From Cryomorphaceae bacterium (lineage in GTDB: Bacteria > Bacteroidota > Bacteroidia > Flavobacteriales > Schleiferiaceae), in NCBI GenBank assembly GCA_017858515.1, contig JAFMBM010000007.1, forward strand, positions 17,962-81,961: a DNA stretch of 64,000 nt. Direction: 5' to 3'. Made by a program: the position numbers and the translations under genes. Shown piece by piece: positions 55,219 to 64,000 of the stretch (within the stretch, counting starts at the first letter, position 1; each line of letters starts with the position of its first letter). The notes under the pieces are model-generated. The model searched no databases. It was not told the origin of the DNA and was given only the letters and a program-made list of their open reading frames with translations.

Positions 55219-57249
55219 ATGAAACCATCTGCCCTTTTGCGCATTGCACTGGTTTTTCTCCTGCTACTATTGGTATTTAACTCTGTAGCTCAGAATCGAA
55301 ACGATTCTTTGTTTCAAGCTTCGGGTGATGCATTAATAAAACAAATGTCTACCGACTTGCCCAATGCGATTAAAGCGGCAAAGGATATGGTGTTTTTTTC
55401 AGATACGGCACGTTTTGAGAAATTTATCGATGCACAGTTTAAATCGAGACAGCTTCTTGCCATTGCTTTTGGTAGGATGCAAGAATTGGATAGCGCCGAA
55501 TTCTGGAATTTGGAATGCCTGAAATGGGCCAAAGAAAACAAGGCGAACAGTTCGGTTTGGAGTACCTTATTCAATCTCGCTTCAAATAGCTATTCATGTG
55601 GATATGAACTAACAACCCAAGATTATTTGGATAGTTTATTATCCATTTCATTGAGCGAAGAAGAGGAAGCTACTTTCTTGGCACAAACAAAAATGAAGAC
55701 CTTTCAATCGAAAATCTTCAGGGAAAATGGAGAATTTGCCTTGGCTGCTGTATACGCTCAACAAGCTCTAAAGGCTTTACCTGTTTATGCTTCTAACCCG
55801 ATCAATGCACATGAAGTTCGAAAACGAATCATTACTCAACAAAAAGAAAATAGCCTAGACGCTTTGGGCTCCGCATTTAGACTACTCGGAATTCTAGACA
55901 GTTCTGAGGCTGCCTACAGTCGCGCACAAACTCAGGCTGTTTTAGGTGGATGAAAGGATTACCAACTGAGTATTGGCACAAACCAAGTTAAACTTTACAG
56001 CTCTACAAATCAATTGGGAAAGCTTAAATCTACTCTTTCTAAAATTCGTTTGATTGCACGTGAATACGGTTCGAAATCTATTTTGTTAGATTATAAACTC
56101 ACTGAATTAGACTATTTGGTTGTTTCAGGGAAAACGGCTCTTGCTCTCGATTCATTGCAAGCCTTTCTTCCTAAAGTTAACCCAGCAGAACAATCCCCAA
56201 ATTGGCTCTCTTCTTTTTAATTGCTTGCATCCAACATTTATCAAAAAAATGGGAATCTTGAATCTTCTCTCCGATACTATCAACTTCCAGACAGTGTGGA
56301 AGAATTTCTGGTTGATGAAAAGCGCAATGTTAGAGGAGAGGAATTAAGGCGGAAATTCGACTTGGTAGCGAAGGAAGCCCAGATAAAATTATTAGAGACC
56401 AATCAACAACTTCAGGAAGAGCTCATCGCAGCAGAGAAAAAACGAAGTCTCCTGTATGTGGCTCTGCTCCTTTTAAGTTTGGGTATTTCAGTCTTTATCT
56501 TTATAGCCCTTTCTCGTATTCGAAAAGAAAAGAAAGTGAGCGAACAACTCAACACCGAATTGCAAAAGTCTTTAGACTTCCAAAACACCTTGTCTACCGT
56601 TCTGTCGCACGACATTCGAAACTACAGTGGAGCACTGGAAATGGGTCCCGGTTTGGTAATGGATTTAATTGAAAACCAAGAACTAGATCAAGCAATGGTT
56701 CTTTTGAAGGAATTGGAAATAAAACTCCGCTCGCTTAATCTCAGTGTTTCCAACCTTATGCTTTGGGCGGTGCCTCAATTAAAAATGGGCGTAGCTATTC
56801 TTCAATCGGAATTGAATATTCCCAATACAATCGACTTCCATCTAAAACAATCGGAATCGCTGTTGAAAGGCTTTAAAATACAATTGAAGCAGTTTCATTC
56901 AGGAGAAGAAGTGGTTAAAATATCCAAAAATACCTTCGACGTTATTCTTCGAAACACCCTCTTCAACGCTATTAAACATAGCCAAGCCACTGAAATCGCC
57001 ATACGCACAGAACTAAAAAACAAGCAGCTTATCTTATCCATTCGCGACAATGGAAATGGACTGCCACAAGAAGTTTTAAGTCGTTTTATGGAAGGAACTT
57101 CTGCGCTGGCAAATCATTGGAAAGATACTGAGAGTGGATTCGGATTATGGATTATGCGGTACTATGCCGATCTTTCTTCCACCAAAGTTACCTATAAAAG
57201 GGAGGATACCTTTTCCAATTTCATTTTCGAATTTAGCTGTCAAGAATGA
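55219..57249 (+). pseudogene. Sensor histidine kinase gene interrupted by two in-frame stops
   Basis: One open frame of 676 codons, listed in the track as three ORFs (55219, 56014, 56221) that share a single frame. It has a signal peptide (ALVFLLLLLVFNSVAQ), a periplasmic helical repeat region of about 320 residues (TPR-like), a coiled coil, a membrane helix (SLLYVALLLLSLGISVFIFI) and a kinase core. The core has H-box LSHDIRNYSGAL, N-box ILRNTLFNAIKHS and G-box IRDNGNGLP, with ESGFGLWIM. Stops are TGA at 55951-55953 (GG*KDYQ, where TGG fits) and TAA at 56218-56220 (SSF*LLAS). No frameshift. The gene overlaps the intact LytTR regulator by four bases. It is either a recent pseudogene or two cooperating fragments; the former is more likely. 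Confidence 0.85.
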
Positions 57250-57950
57250 AGGAACTCAGTGTAATCATTGTTGAAGACGACTTAATCCATCAATCCAATG
57301 CGAAGAGTCTGTGTAAAAAACTAGATCTCGAAGTTTTGGCCCTAGCCGATAATCATTACGATGCGCTGGCCCTCATTCTTCGGCATAAACCCAAGCTAAT
57401 TCTAGTAGACATTATGTTGAAAGAGGGCACAAACGGACTAGATCTAATTGCCGATGTTCGTGCACACTATCAACCTCTAGCGATTGTTACCACTAGTCAA
57501 ATTAGCAGTGAGTTCGTTTCGAAAGCAGCCCAAGCAGGAATTCAAGCTTATCTCGCAAAGCCACTTAGGCTAGAAGACCTTCAAACTTCCATCTTCTTGG
57601 CAGTTGAAAACACCAAGCTTCTGAATAAATCTTCGGATTTCATTTTACTCAAGCACGCTAGAGGAACCGATCGAGTGGCTTTAGATTCTATTGTTTACCT
57701 CTCTACCGCTGGAAATCGATACTGCGTTTATTTCTGCAACGAAAAGGAATACCGTATGCGCACGGGTTTACAAGAGGCTTTTGAAGCTTTGCCTAAGCAA
57801 GATTTCATACGCGTACACAAATCCTATGTAGTTCGACTAGACGCCATCCAAACCCTGCTGGCCTCCGACACCCTCCTTCTTAAAAACCGAACGCAAATTC
57901 CCATCGGTGAGGCTTATAAAAAAGAACTCCTAGAGCGACTTACCACCTAA
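57246..57950 (+). CDS. LytTR family response regulator
   Basis: Cytoplasmic response regulator of 234 residues. The receiver domain has the acidic pocket IIVEDD, the phospho-acceptor Asp in LILVDIMLKEG, a switch Thr in AIVTTSQ and Lys in YLAKPLRLED, so it is complete. The C-terminal DNA-binding domain is LytTR: DSIVYLSTAGNRYCVYF, DFIRVHKSYVVRLDAI and QIPIGEAYKKELLERL. The start overlaps the broken kinase gene (ATGA). A pair of direct repeats with LytTR spacing lies directly after its stop codon. Although the partner kinase is interrupted, this gene shows no damage, so it may now take input from another kinase or work unphosphorylated. Confidence 0.95.
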   Translation: MKELSVIIVEDDLIHQSNAKSLCKKLDLEVLALADNHYDALALILRHKPKLILVDIMLKEGTNGLDLIADVRAHYQPLAIVTTSQISSEFVSKAAQAGIQAYLAKPLRLEDLQTSIFLAVENTKLLNKSSDFILLKHARGTDRVALDSIVYLSTAGNRYCVYFCNEKEYRMRTGLQEAFEALPKQDFIRVHKSYVVRLDAIQTLLASDTLLLKNRTQIPIGEAYKKELLERLTT

Positions 57951-57980
57951 GTGACAATTTAGGTGCTTTCGGTGACAATC
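57951..57980 (+). promoter_or_regulatory. Probable LytTR binding site (direct repeats, 21-base period)
   Basis: GTGACAATT at 57951 and GTGACAATC at 57972: the shared GTGACAAT octamers are exactly 21 bases apart, that is, 9-base repeats with a 12-base spacer. LytTR regulators such as AgrA are known to bind pairs of 9-base direct repeats with about this spacing on one face of the helix. It lies between the LytTR regulator gene and the secreted-propeller gene, about 85 bases before the latter's ATG, so that gene is the likely target. Not tested against other promoters. Confidence 0.65.
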
Positions 57981-58064
57981 TTAAGGAATTGACTGTATAT
58001 CTGCGCTCTTTTCCATCCTACTCCTCTAAGAGTGAATACTTTCGGAATCTAAATCTAATGAACT

Positions 58065-61019
58065 ATGAAAACCATTCAACTCTTTCTATTCTCTCTACTC
58101 TTGAGTAGCACTCTTGGATTAAGAGCTCAACAACTCAAATGGGATGCGCACTTAAGTGGCCCTTCAGTAAGCACGAGCACTACAAATCACTCTAATGCTG
58201 ATCTTACCGTTACAGCTACAGCAATAGACCCTCTTGGCAACACCTATGTAGGTGGATATTTCCAAGGTGCTGTGGATATGGATCCCAGCGGTGGAACCTT
58301 TTGGCTCACCTCTACAGTAGGTTACAATGGCAATAACCACTCCGACGCATTTGTAGCAAAGTATGATCCCAATGGAGCCCTTATTTGGGCTTATGGGTTT
58401 GGTGGAAATGAAAATGAATACATCTCCGATATCGAATTAACCAGCAGCGGAGATTTAATCATACTTGGCCGCTATGGAGGCACTGTAGACTTCGATTTTG
58501 GACCCTCTGTTTCCAATCTGGTTAAACTTGGAAATAGTGAAGGATTTGTTTTGTCCATTACCTCTTCAGCTGCCTTTAACTGGGTCAAGAGAATCGGATT
58601 ATCAAACTTTGCGGGTGGTACAATTCCCGCGTGCTATGTAAACACCCATAAGCTATTCATAAAGCCCAATAATGAAATTATAGTGGCAGGTAATTGGAGC
58701 GGATTGTTCGGTTACGACAATCAAATACTCAATGCAACCAATCAATCAGGAAGTTCCGCCACCAAGAAAGATGGATTTGTTCTATTCTTGAACACAGATG
58801 GAACTCTACAACAATTTGTTTCTTTGGATGGTATTCCTGCCTCCGGTATTACGATTCCAGATATGACGTTTACAGGAATCGATGCTGATAGCAAAGGAGA
58901 CCTATATCTAAGTGGAAATTGTTCGGGCTGGTATGATTTTGCCCCAGGTACTAGCCAAACCGATATCTGGAGTTCTCAATATAATGAGGGCTTTGTCTGG
59001 AAATTAAGTGCAAATGGCAATTATAAAGCGAAATGAATTCTTAGTTATCACTACCCCTACTAGGGAGGAAGTTATATAGGTGCAAGCGAGTATACTAGTG
59101 ATCTAAAAATCGATGGAAACAAAGTTCATATTATTGGATATTTCCTAGGGGATAGCATAGATATTGATCCTTCTCCTTCTAAACATATGTTGTACAAAAG
59201 CACTAGTAATGCTGACGGCTATCTCACCGTAGTAGATACAAGTGGCAGCTTTTTATGGGGAAGTCAGTACGCTGGAAGTGGATCCCAAATCCCACGTAAG
59301 CTTCTTTTAGATGCAGAGGCTAATATCTACGTTGCGGGTACTTTTAATGGTAGTGCATTGGATCTCGATCCTGATCCTATCAATACCTTTATAGTAAACC
59401 GACCAACGGGTGCTACCAATAGCTTTATTCAGAAACTTGACAACTCGGGGCAATTTGTTTGGGGAGGCAGTATCTATAGTACTGACTATGCTTCTATTCA
59501 AGACATGTCTCTGAGCTCTGGTCCCAATCCTGTTCTTAACCTCGTTGGTTATTTTGAGACGGATGTCGACCTTGATCCTATCTACGGTGGTTCTCCTAAA
59601 ACCATGACTGGACTTACAGATGGTTTCATAACTCAACTTGAAAATGTAAATCCTGCTCCTCTAGCCGTTTCCACAGCATATTATCAATATGTTGGCGCTG
59701 ATTCTGCCTATGCAGGTGGCTCAGCGGTTTCGGAGGGCTCAAGCGCTATTCTTGCGAAAGGACTTTGCTGGAACACTGCCACGCAGCCTACTCTAGCCCA
59801 TTCTTTCTCTGTAAAGGGCACTGGTTTAGGATCTTTCAACGCTGTTCTTTCTCCTTTGCAAAGCAATACTACTTACTATTACAGAGCCTACGCATACAAC
59901 TCAAGCGACACGGCCTACGGAGATGAGTTTAGCTTTACTACTGCCTCTTCTTGCAACTTCATGAACATTAATCAGATAACCAAAATAGGAAACCCCAAAA
60001 CCTACCAAGTTCAATTCTCTACCGCCTCAGGCAGCTCTTTTGCCCTACAAACCAAACTCAGTAGCGATACGGTTTGGAATACTTCCGCAACTTGGACTAA
60101 CGCTAGTCTCAATCAGCGCAATTTCCAAGCTTTGGGTTATAATCAATCCATCGATCTTCGTTTGGGTGCTTTTGATGGTACAACTTGGACCTATGGCTGT
60201 CCTTCTAGCTTTACTTCCGACTGCAAGCCTATGAGCGTAAATGCCATTGAACTGGTGGCTCCTTTCTGCGAAAATGATTCTGCTCTTCTGAAAGCAACTT
60301 TCACGGGTGGCTATAGATCCAAATCCTTCTTATGGAATACAGGCCAAACTACTCGATTTATTTACGGTAGACAGGGAATAAACTATACTGTTGTGGTTAC
60401 CGATGAAGCAGGATGTCAAGATTCTGCAAGTGTTACGATTGCTTACTTTAATAGAGACAACACTCCCGCTGGATTCTCATTATCGAAAGACAATGCTACT
60501 ACCTTTACGGGTAGCTGGGCCATGCCTACTCTTATGCCTGGAGTAAGCCTCATTGGCTACAGAATGGCTTACCGTCAGGCCAATGTGGGTGGTCCTTGGT
60601 CATATACTCCACTGAGTCCGAACCAAACAGCTACCGTAGATTTTACGGGAAGTGGATTGCCCTCTGGCAACTATGAATTCGCCGCTTTTGCTCGTGTGAA
60701 CGACAATGGTACCCTTCTAAACAGTGGCTTTACTTGCAAAGAGCGCAAATTCTACAATGGCATTGGTGCTAAGAACGAGGGAGCTTCTATCGCTTCTTCT
60801 AGTCCTCTTGCCTATCCTAACCCTTTCAAGCATTCTATCACCATTCAAATCAATGGCGATTCTAACATTCGAATCTCAGATGCTTTAGGACGTATTATCT
60901 TAGAGACTAGCATGAATGCCGGAAGTCACGTGCTAAACACAGCCGATTGGGCCAATGGAGTCTATATATTGGAGGTAATAGGTGAAGAAAACCAAAACAT
61001 CCGCATTATTAAAGACTAA
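58065..61019 (+). pseudogene. Secreted propeller / T9SS protein gene interrupted by two in-frame stops
   Basis: One frame of 984 codons that the track shows as two ORFs (58065-59036 and 59187-61019, same frame). A signal peptide (LFLFSLLLSSTLGLRAQ) is followed by SBBP-like propeller repeats (AIDPLGNTYVGGYFQG, AFVAKYDPNGALIW, LILGRYGGTVDFDFG), an Ig/FN3-like domain (KGLCWNTATQPTLA ... YYYRAYAYNSSDTAYG) and a type A sorting domain (PLAYPNPFKHSITIQI). Stops are TGA at 59034-59036 (KAK*ILSYH) and TAG at 59061-59063 (PY*GGSYIG); TGG (Trp) fits both. With neither read through, the first half lacks the sorting domain and the second half lacks a signal peptide, so secretion of a complete protein is lost. 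Confidence 0.85.
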
Positions 61020-61034
61020 GTTCTTCTAAATAGT

Positions 61035-61070
61035 AAATCCCCTTGTGAGCCAGCTCTCAAGGGGATTTTT
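61035..61070. terminator. Intrinsic terminator between convergent genes
   Basis: Stem AAATCCCCTTGTGAG / CTCTCAAGGGGATTT (one mismatch) with a CCAG loop and a TTTTT run on the plus strand. It lies 15 bases after the propeller gene and 52 bases from the end of the convergent flotillin gene. The plus-strand terminator is strong; the minus-strand T run is short. Confidence 0.88.
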
Positions 61071-61121
61071 CATTTCTATACGCCTAGGCACTCTTTGGTG
61101 CTATTGGCTATTCAACCCAAC

Positions 61122-62630
61122 TTATTCCTTAGAATCAGGGGCTTCGGCTTTGGTCTCTTCTTCCGTCTCTCCTTTTAGATAGGAAGGAAGTTTAAGTCCA
61201 GCCATATCAAACAGGTCGTTTAAGGGAGGTACCGCTTTCATCATTCCAGAAACAAAATTGGCCGTAGAGCCATTTCCATCTTGATTGTTGCCTGAATCCC
61301 AAACCGTAATCTTGTCAATTTTAATATTCTTCACCGCCTCTACTTGGGTACGAACCAATTCAGGTAATTTCTCAATTAACAGCAATTGGAAGGCTTTGGT
61401 TGGATCTCCTCCGGCAGCACTAACTACCTCCTTATATCCTTCAGCCTGCTTCGTTAGTATTTCAAACAGTCCTTTTGCCTCTGCTTCCATCTTCGCAAAA
61501 ATGGCGTCTGCCTCTCCTACGGCACTTACGCGTATTCTTTCCGCCTCAGCCTGTGCCTCAATAATGGCGCGCTGCTTGGCAATTTCTGCTGGAATTACTA
61601 TGTTGGCGATTTGGGTAGAACGCTCTCTTTCAGAACGTGCCAATTCGGCCTTTTGCTCTGCTACATAGGCTTCTTCTAATGCTCTTGCTTGCTGAACCTT
61701 TTCGGCCGTCATGGCTATCTTCAATGCTTCTGCTTCACGCTCTCTTCTCTTTGCATCTGAATTAGCAATGGCAATTTTGGCTTCATTCTCTCCCTGAATA
61801 GCTATTGCATTGGCTTCAGAGGTTTTTACTCTAGTATCTCTACTTGCCTCTGCTTTACCAATCTCTTCGTCTTTTCCCGCTAAGGCAATGCTAATTTCCC
61901 TGTCTTTTTGAGTAATAGCAATCTTAACGTCTCGGTCTCTGTGAGTCTCCGCAATTTGAGTGTCTTTTTCTCTATCTGCCAGAGCTTTTCCCGTCTCTCC
62001 AATCTTCTCTTGCTCGGCCACGCTTACTTTGGCTTCGTTTATGGCCTTGGCTGCCGCTTCTTTACCCAATGCTTCTATATAGCCCGACTCGTCGCGTATG
62101 TCCGTTACGTTTACGTTGATTAGTCTTAAGCCTATTTTCTTCAGTTCGCTGTCTACGTTTTTAGAAATGTTCTCCAAAAACTTATCTCGGTCTGAATTGA
62201 TTTCCTCAATGGTCATGGTAGCAATTACCAATCTCAGCTGTCCGAACAAAATGTCTTTTGCCAGCTCCTGAATTTGCTCAGAGCTCAGTCCCAACAAACG
62301 TTCTGCAGCCGTATTCATATTGTCGCTCTCGGTAGAGATGGCGATGGTAAACCGGCAGGGAACATCTACCCGAATATTTTGTCTGCTTAGGGCGTTTGTG
62401 AGGTTAGCTTCTATAGATAGAGGCTTTAAGTCTAAAAAAGCATAATCTTGAATTACGGGCCAGATAAAAGCTCCACCACCATGCACGCACTTGGCCGAGG
62501 TTCCACCTGTTTTACCATAAATAACTAAGATCTTATCTGAAGGGCAGCGCTTATAGCGCGAAACGAGTGCGGAGATGGTTACGAAGAGAACAATCGCCGC
62601 TACAATAACAATAATTACAGGTGACAACAT
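61122..62630 (-). CDS. Flotillin-like SPFH protein
   Basis: Membrane-scaffold protein of 502 residues. One N-terminal helix (IIVIVAAIVLFVTISAL) is followed by the SPFH/PHB domain (about 30-210; GAFIWPVIQDYAFLDLKPL, LRLINVNVTDIRDESGY). A long Ala/Glu/Lys-rich coiled coil with internal repeats (KDREISIALAGKDEEIGKAE) follows, and a C-terminal tail (KIDKITVWDSGNN) resembles YuaG/FloT. Flotillins organise ordered membrane domains and oligomerise into large cages. It follows the NfeD gene by nine bases, the same pairing as yuaF-yuaG of Bacillus. Confident on family; the physiological role here is unknown. Confidence 0.93.
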   Translation of the reverse strand: MLSPVIIVIVAAIVLFVTISALVSRYKRCPSDKILVIYGKTGGTSAKCVHGGGAFIWPVIQDYAFLDLKPLSIEANLTNALSRQNIRVDVPCRFTIAISTESDNMNTAAERLLGLSSEQIQELAKDILFGQLRLVIATMTIEEINSDRDKFLENISKNVDSELKKIGLRLINVNVTDIRDESGYIEALGKEAAAKAINEAKVSVAEQEKIGETGKALADREKDTQIAETHRDRDVKIAITQKDREISIALAGKDEEIGKAEASRDTRVKTSEANAIAIQGENEAKIAIANSDAKRREREAEALKIAMTAEKVQQARALEEAYVAEQKAELARSERERSTQIANIVIPAEIAKQRAIIEAQAEAERIRVSAVGEADAIFAKMEAEAKGLFEILTKQAEGYKEVVSAAGGDPTKAFQLLLIEKLPELVRTQVEAVKNIKIDKITVWDSGNNQDGNGSTANFVSGMMKAVPPLNDLFDMAGLKLPSYLKGETEEETKAEAPDSKE

Positions 62631-62639
62631 ATAGATCTA

Positions 62640-63209
62640 TTAAATGGGTTCAACAACTAAAAGGGCATTACCTTCAATTCGCACTACTCTTACAATGGCA
62701 TTAGAAGGAATGGCATCCCGCTCGCTTATAGCATCTAACTCATGCATAGCACCGCGAATACTAATGGATACTTTGCCCTTGCCGCTTTTCATTCCTGGGA
62801 TCGGTAGATATACTTCGGCCGTTTTCTGAAGGGTTTCATTTAGCTTAAAACTATTGTCTTCTGCCAGTTTTTGGATTTCTCTTATTATAATGAAGAATAC
62901 AAATAGAAACGCAAGTCCTACTGCGAGAGAAAGAAGGATTAATACACTCTGACTTTCTATAGAAGAATAAAAGGATATTCCAGTCCAACTAAATCCCAAA
63001 AGAAAGTTGATCAGATTTCGTAGAGAGAAAAGCTGGAAGGGTGTATCGACTCCTTCGAGATTGCTGTCAAAATCGGCTTCCAATCCTTCGCTTGCATCTG
63101 AACCTATAAAGGTCATGAGTGTTTGGACAATAAAAATTAAACTAGTTGGAATAGCTACAATCCAAAATGTTTTAAGCAAAATGCTGTAGCTTTCGAAAGC
63201 CTCAATCAT
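62640..63209 (-). CDS. NfeD/YuaF-like membrane protein
   Basis: Partner of the flotillin encoded nine bases downstream, 189 residues. It has three predicted helices (FWIVAIPTSLIFIVQTLMTF, LRNLINFLLGFSWTGISF, VLILLSLAVGLAFLFVFFII) and a C-terminal OB-fold domain (about 130-189; GKGKVSISIRGAMHEL, NAIVRVVRIEGNALLVVEP). It belongs to the short NfeD class without the ClpP-type protease domain. In Bacillus, YuaF co-localises with flotillin and affects membrane fluidity and stress resistance. It is the first gene of the pair, and its promoter must lie in the 350-base gap upstream. Confidence 0.9.
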   Translation of the reverse strand: MIEAFESYSILLKTFWIVAIPTSLIFIVQTLMTFIGSDASEGLEADFDSNLEGVDTPFQLFSLRNLINFLLGFSWTGISFYSSIESQSVLILLSLAVGLAFLFVFFIIIREIQKLAEDNSFKLNETLQKTAEVYLPIPGMKSGKGKVSISIRGAMHELDAISERDAIPSNAIVRVVRIEGNALLVVEPI

Positions 63210-63560
63210 TGTTTGAATTCAGATGAATTAATTAAAATACAATATAGCAAGAGAATAACAAATATGCTCCAACAATTCTCTCAAAAAACGGACTCGACAA
63301 AAAATACACAATAACTTAATCCTACTTCTAGGAAGTCTCCCTATTTTAAGAGAAAGCAACCTAGCCAACAGAGAATCTTAGGCATTTAGTTAAAGTAGAA
63401 AAAACCAAGTATGTTCAATAAAGTGTGTCTTAATAAATAGACACACTTTATTGAGCACTTCCTAAAATCCTTGAATCTGCACCTCATCGCCCTGCTTACG
63501 ATGTAATCTCCAATTCAGCATTGTATTTCACCAGCGCTAGCCATCCTCCTTCCCTCTTTA
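63210..63560. other. Gene-free stretch containing a long perfect hairpin
   Basis: No coding potential was recognised in this AT-rich sequence. It must hold the promoter of the NfeD-flotillin operon, near ATATTTG at about 63264 on the minus strand, but no exact -7 element was found. The main feature is the 16-base inverted repeat listed separately. Confidence 0.45.
63415..63454. repeat. Perfect 16-base inverted repeat with 8-base loop
   Basis: TCAATAAAGTGTGTCT, loop TAATAAAT, then the exact complement AGACACACTTTATTGA. There is no adjoining T run, so it is not an ordinary terminator; the nearest T-rich run on the minus strand is about 12 bases away. It may be an end of a lost mobile element, a regulator site or a weak terminator for the decayed gene on the right. 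Function unknown. Confidence 0.75.
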
Positions 63561-64000
63561 CTATTTCTCACTGCCTCCATGGAATTCTTCTTCTTCCAAC
63601 GGCAACTGTCCTTCCTTTCGCTCGCTGAGCTCATACTCCCATAATATGGGCTTCTTGTTCCACTTGCTCCACTCAATCTCCCTAAAGATCCATTGGTTCT
63701 CCCATTCTATTTCCTAAAGACCCCGCAGACTCTGAGGTTTATCTTGACCTTGTTGCTCGTCTTCCCATCTAATCTTCTCATCCTCCCGACCATTGTACTC
63801 AACCTCCCAGTGTTGTTTGTCCTTCTCCCAAAGCTTCTACTCTTCCTCCCGCCTATACTCCTCATTCCCTCGTTGGTTCTCTTCATCCCCCCGCCTTTGC
63901 TACTCATCCTCCCATCAAATCTCCTCATTCTCCCGCTCTCTGTACTCTGCCTCCACATTACCTTTCCTCATTCTCCTGCTTGCGGCGCTCTGCCTCCGCA
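63561..64000 (-). pseudogene. Decayed 3' end of a charged-repeat coding gene (runs past right edge)
   Basis: Reading the minus strand in one main frame gives Glu/Arg/Trp-rich text: VEAEYRERENEEI, stop, WEDE, stop, QRRGDEENQRGNEEYRREEE, stop, KLWEKDKQHWEVEYNGRED, and, after another stop, EIEWENQWIFREIEWSKW. It ends at TAG 63561-63563. A frameshift near 63955 joins it to AEAERRKQENEER at the edge. The stops are TGA and TAG where CGA and CAG would fit. The composition suggests a long coiled-coil or charged-repeat protein. The 83-residue track ORF at 63707-63958 is an out-of-frame shadow. Family unknown. Confidence 0.6.

Noticed and set aside
63707-63958. 83-residue Arg/Gly/Met-rich minus-strand ORF
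   Set aside because: It is in a different frame from the Glu/Arg/Trp-rich decayed gene and arises from the same repetitive bases; composition is not protein-like.

Overview
This is a chromosomal window from a Bacteroidota bacterium, most like the class Flavobacteriia. I cannot fix the genus. The evidence is threefold. Three proteins carry C-terminal type IX secretion (T9SS) sorting domains. Several genes have the Bacteroidota promoter element TAnnTTTG a short distance upstream. Gene families and gene orders are typical of the phylum, for example the oxidase subunit III/III/IV - SCO - DUF420 run, arginine decarboxylase next to a deoxyhypusine-synthase homologue, and lipoproteins, SUMF1-type and two-component-propeller proteins. 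I saw no rRNA, tRNA, CRISPR array, intact IS element or phage genes.

Layout. 1-3.3 kb: the end of a cytochrome oxidase cluster (two subunit III genes, subunit IV, SCO, DUF420, a small CxxC membrane protein). 3.3-6.75 kb: a TolC outer-membrane channel, a periplasmic adaptor and tsaB. 6.8-9.9 kb: a secreted double NHL propeller (T9SS cargo). 10.3-17.1 kb: ABC exporter, truA, YfcE-like phosphodiesterase, a DUF4293-like membrane protein, rho with a repetitive disordered segment, and an MFS transporter. 17.1-25.7 kb: accessory DNA with a beta-barrel, lipoproteins, YdeI-like, EreA/ChaN-like and CAP-domain proteins, plus two gene relics. 25.8-29.4 kb: a broken propeller-adenylate cyclase gene. 29.5-33.8 kb: Kelch T9SS protein, NlpC/P60 lipoprotein, M1 peptidase. 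34.0-36.8 kb: arginine decarboxylase and deoxyhypusine synthase-like protein (polyamines) and a small acidic protein. 36.8-43.7 kb: GNAT, fbp, pyrG, yidC, a lipoprotein, and an SQR-like flavoprotein. 44.0-51.9 kb: alpha-2-macroglobulin and PBP1C pair. 51.9-53.0 kb: a broken formylglycine-generating-enzyme lipoprotein. 53.1-55.1 kb: arsR-arsM-arsenate reductase. 55.2-61.0 kb: sensor kinase (broken), LytTR regulator (intact) and T9SS propeller gene (broken). 61.1-63.2 kb: flotillin and NfeD. 63.56 kb to the right edge: a decayed charged-repeat gene.

Two themes stand out. First, accessory genes are decaying in a genome whose core genes are intact. At least seven loci (17.3, 21.6, 25.8-29.4, 51.9-53.0, 55.2-57.2, 58.1-61.0 and 63.6-64.0 kb) are fragments or carry nonsense or frameshift changes, while neighbouring ORFs up to 5.5 kb are clean. 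Many of the nonsense codons fit C-to-T or G-to-A transitions. Second, the kinase/LytTR/T9SS-propeller segment looks like a self-contained signalling module. Just after the regulator gene and before the secreted-protein gene there are two 8-9 bp direct repeats (GTGACAAT) exactly 21 bp apart, the known geometry of a LytTR binding site. The sensor and the apparent target gene are each interrupted by two in-frame stops, but the regulator and operator are intact.

Several ORF-track starts (TTG or far-upstream codons) were moved to better-supported starts; this is stated in each entry.
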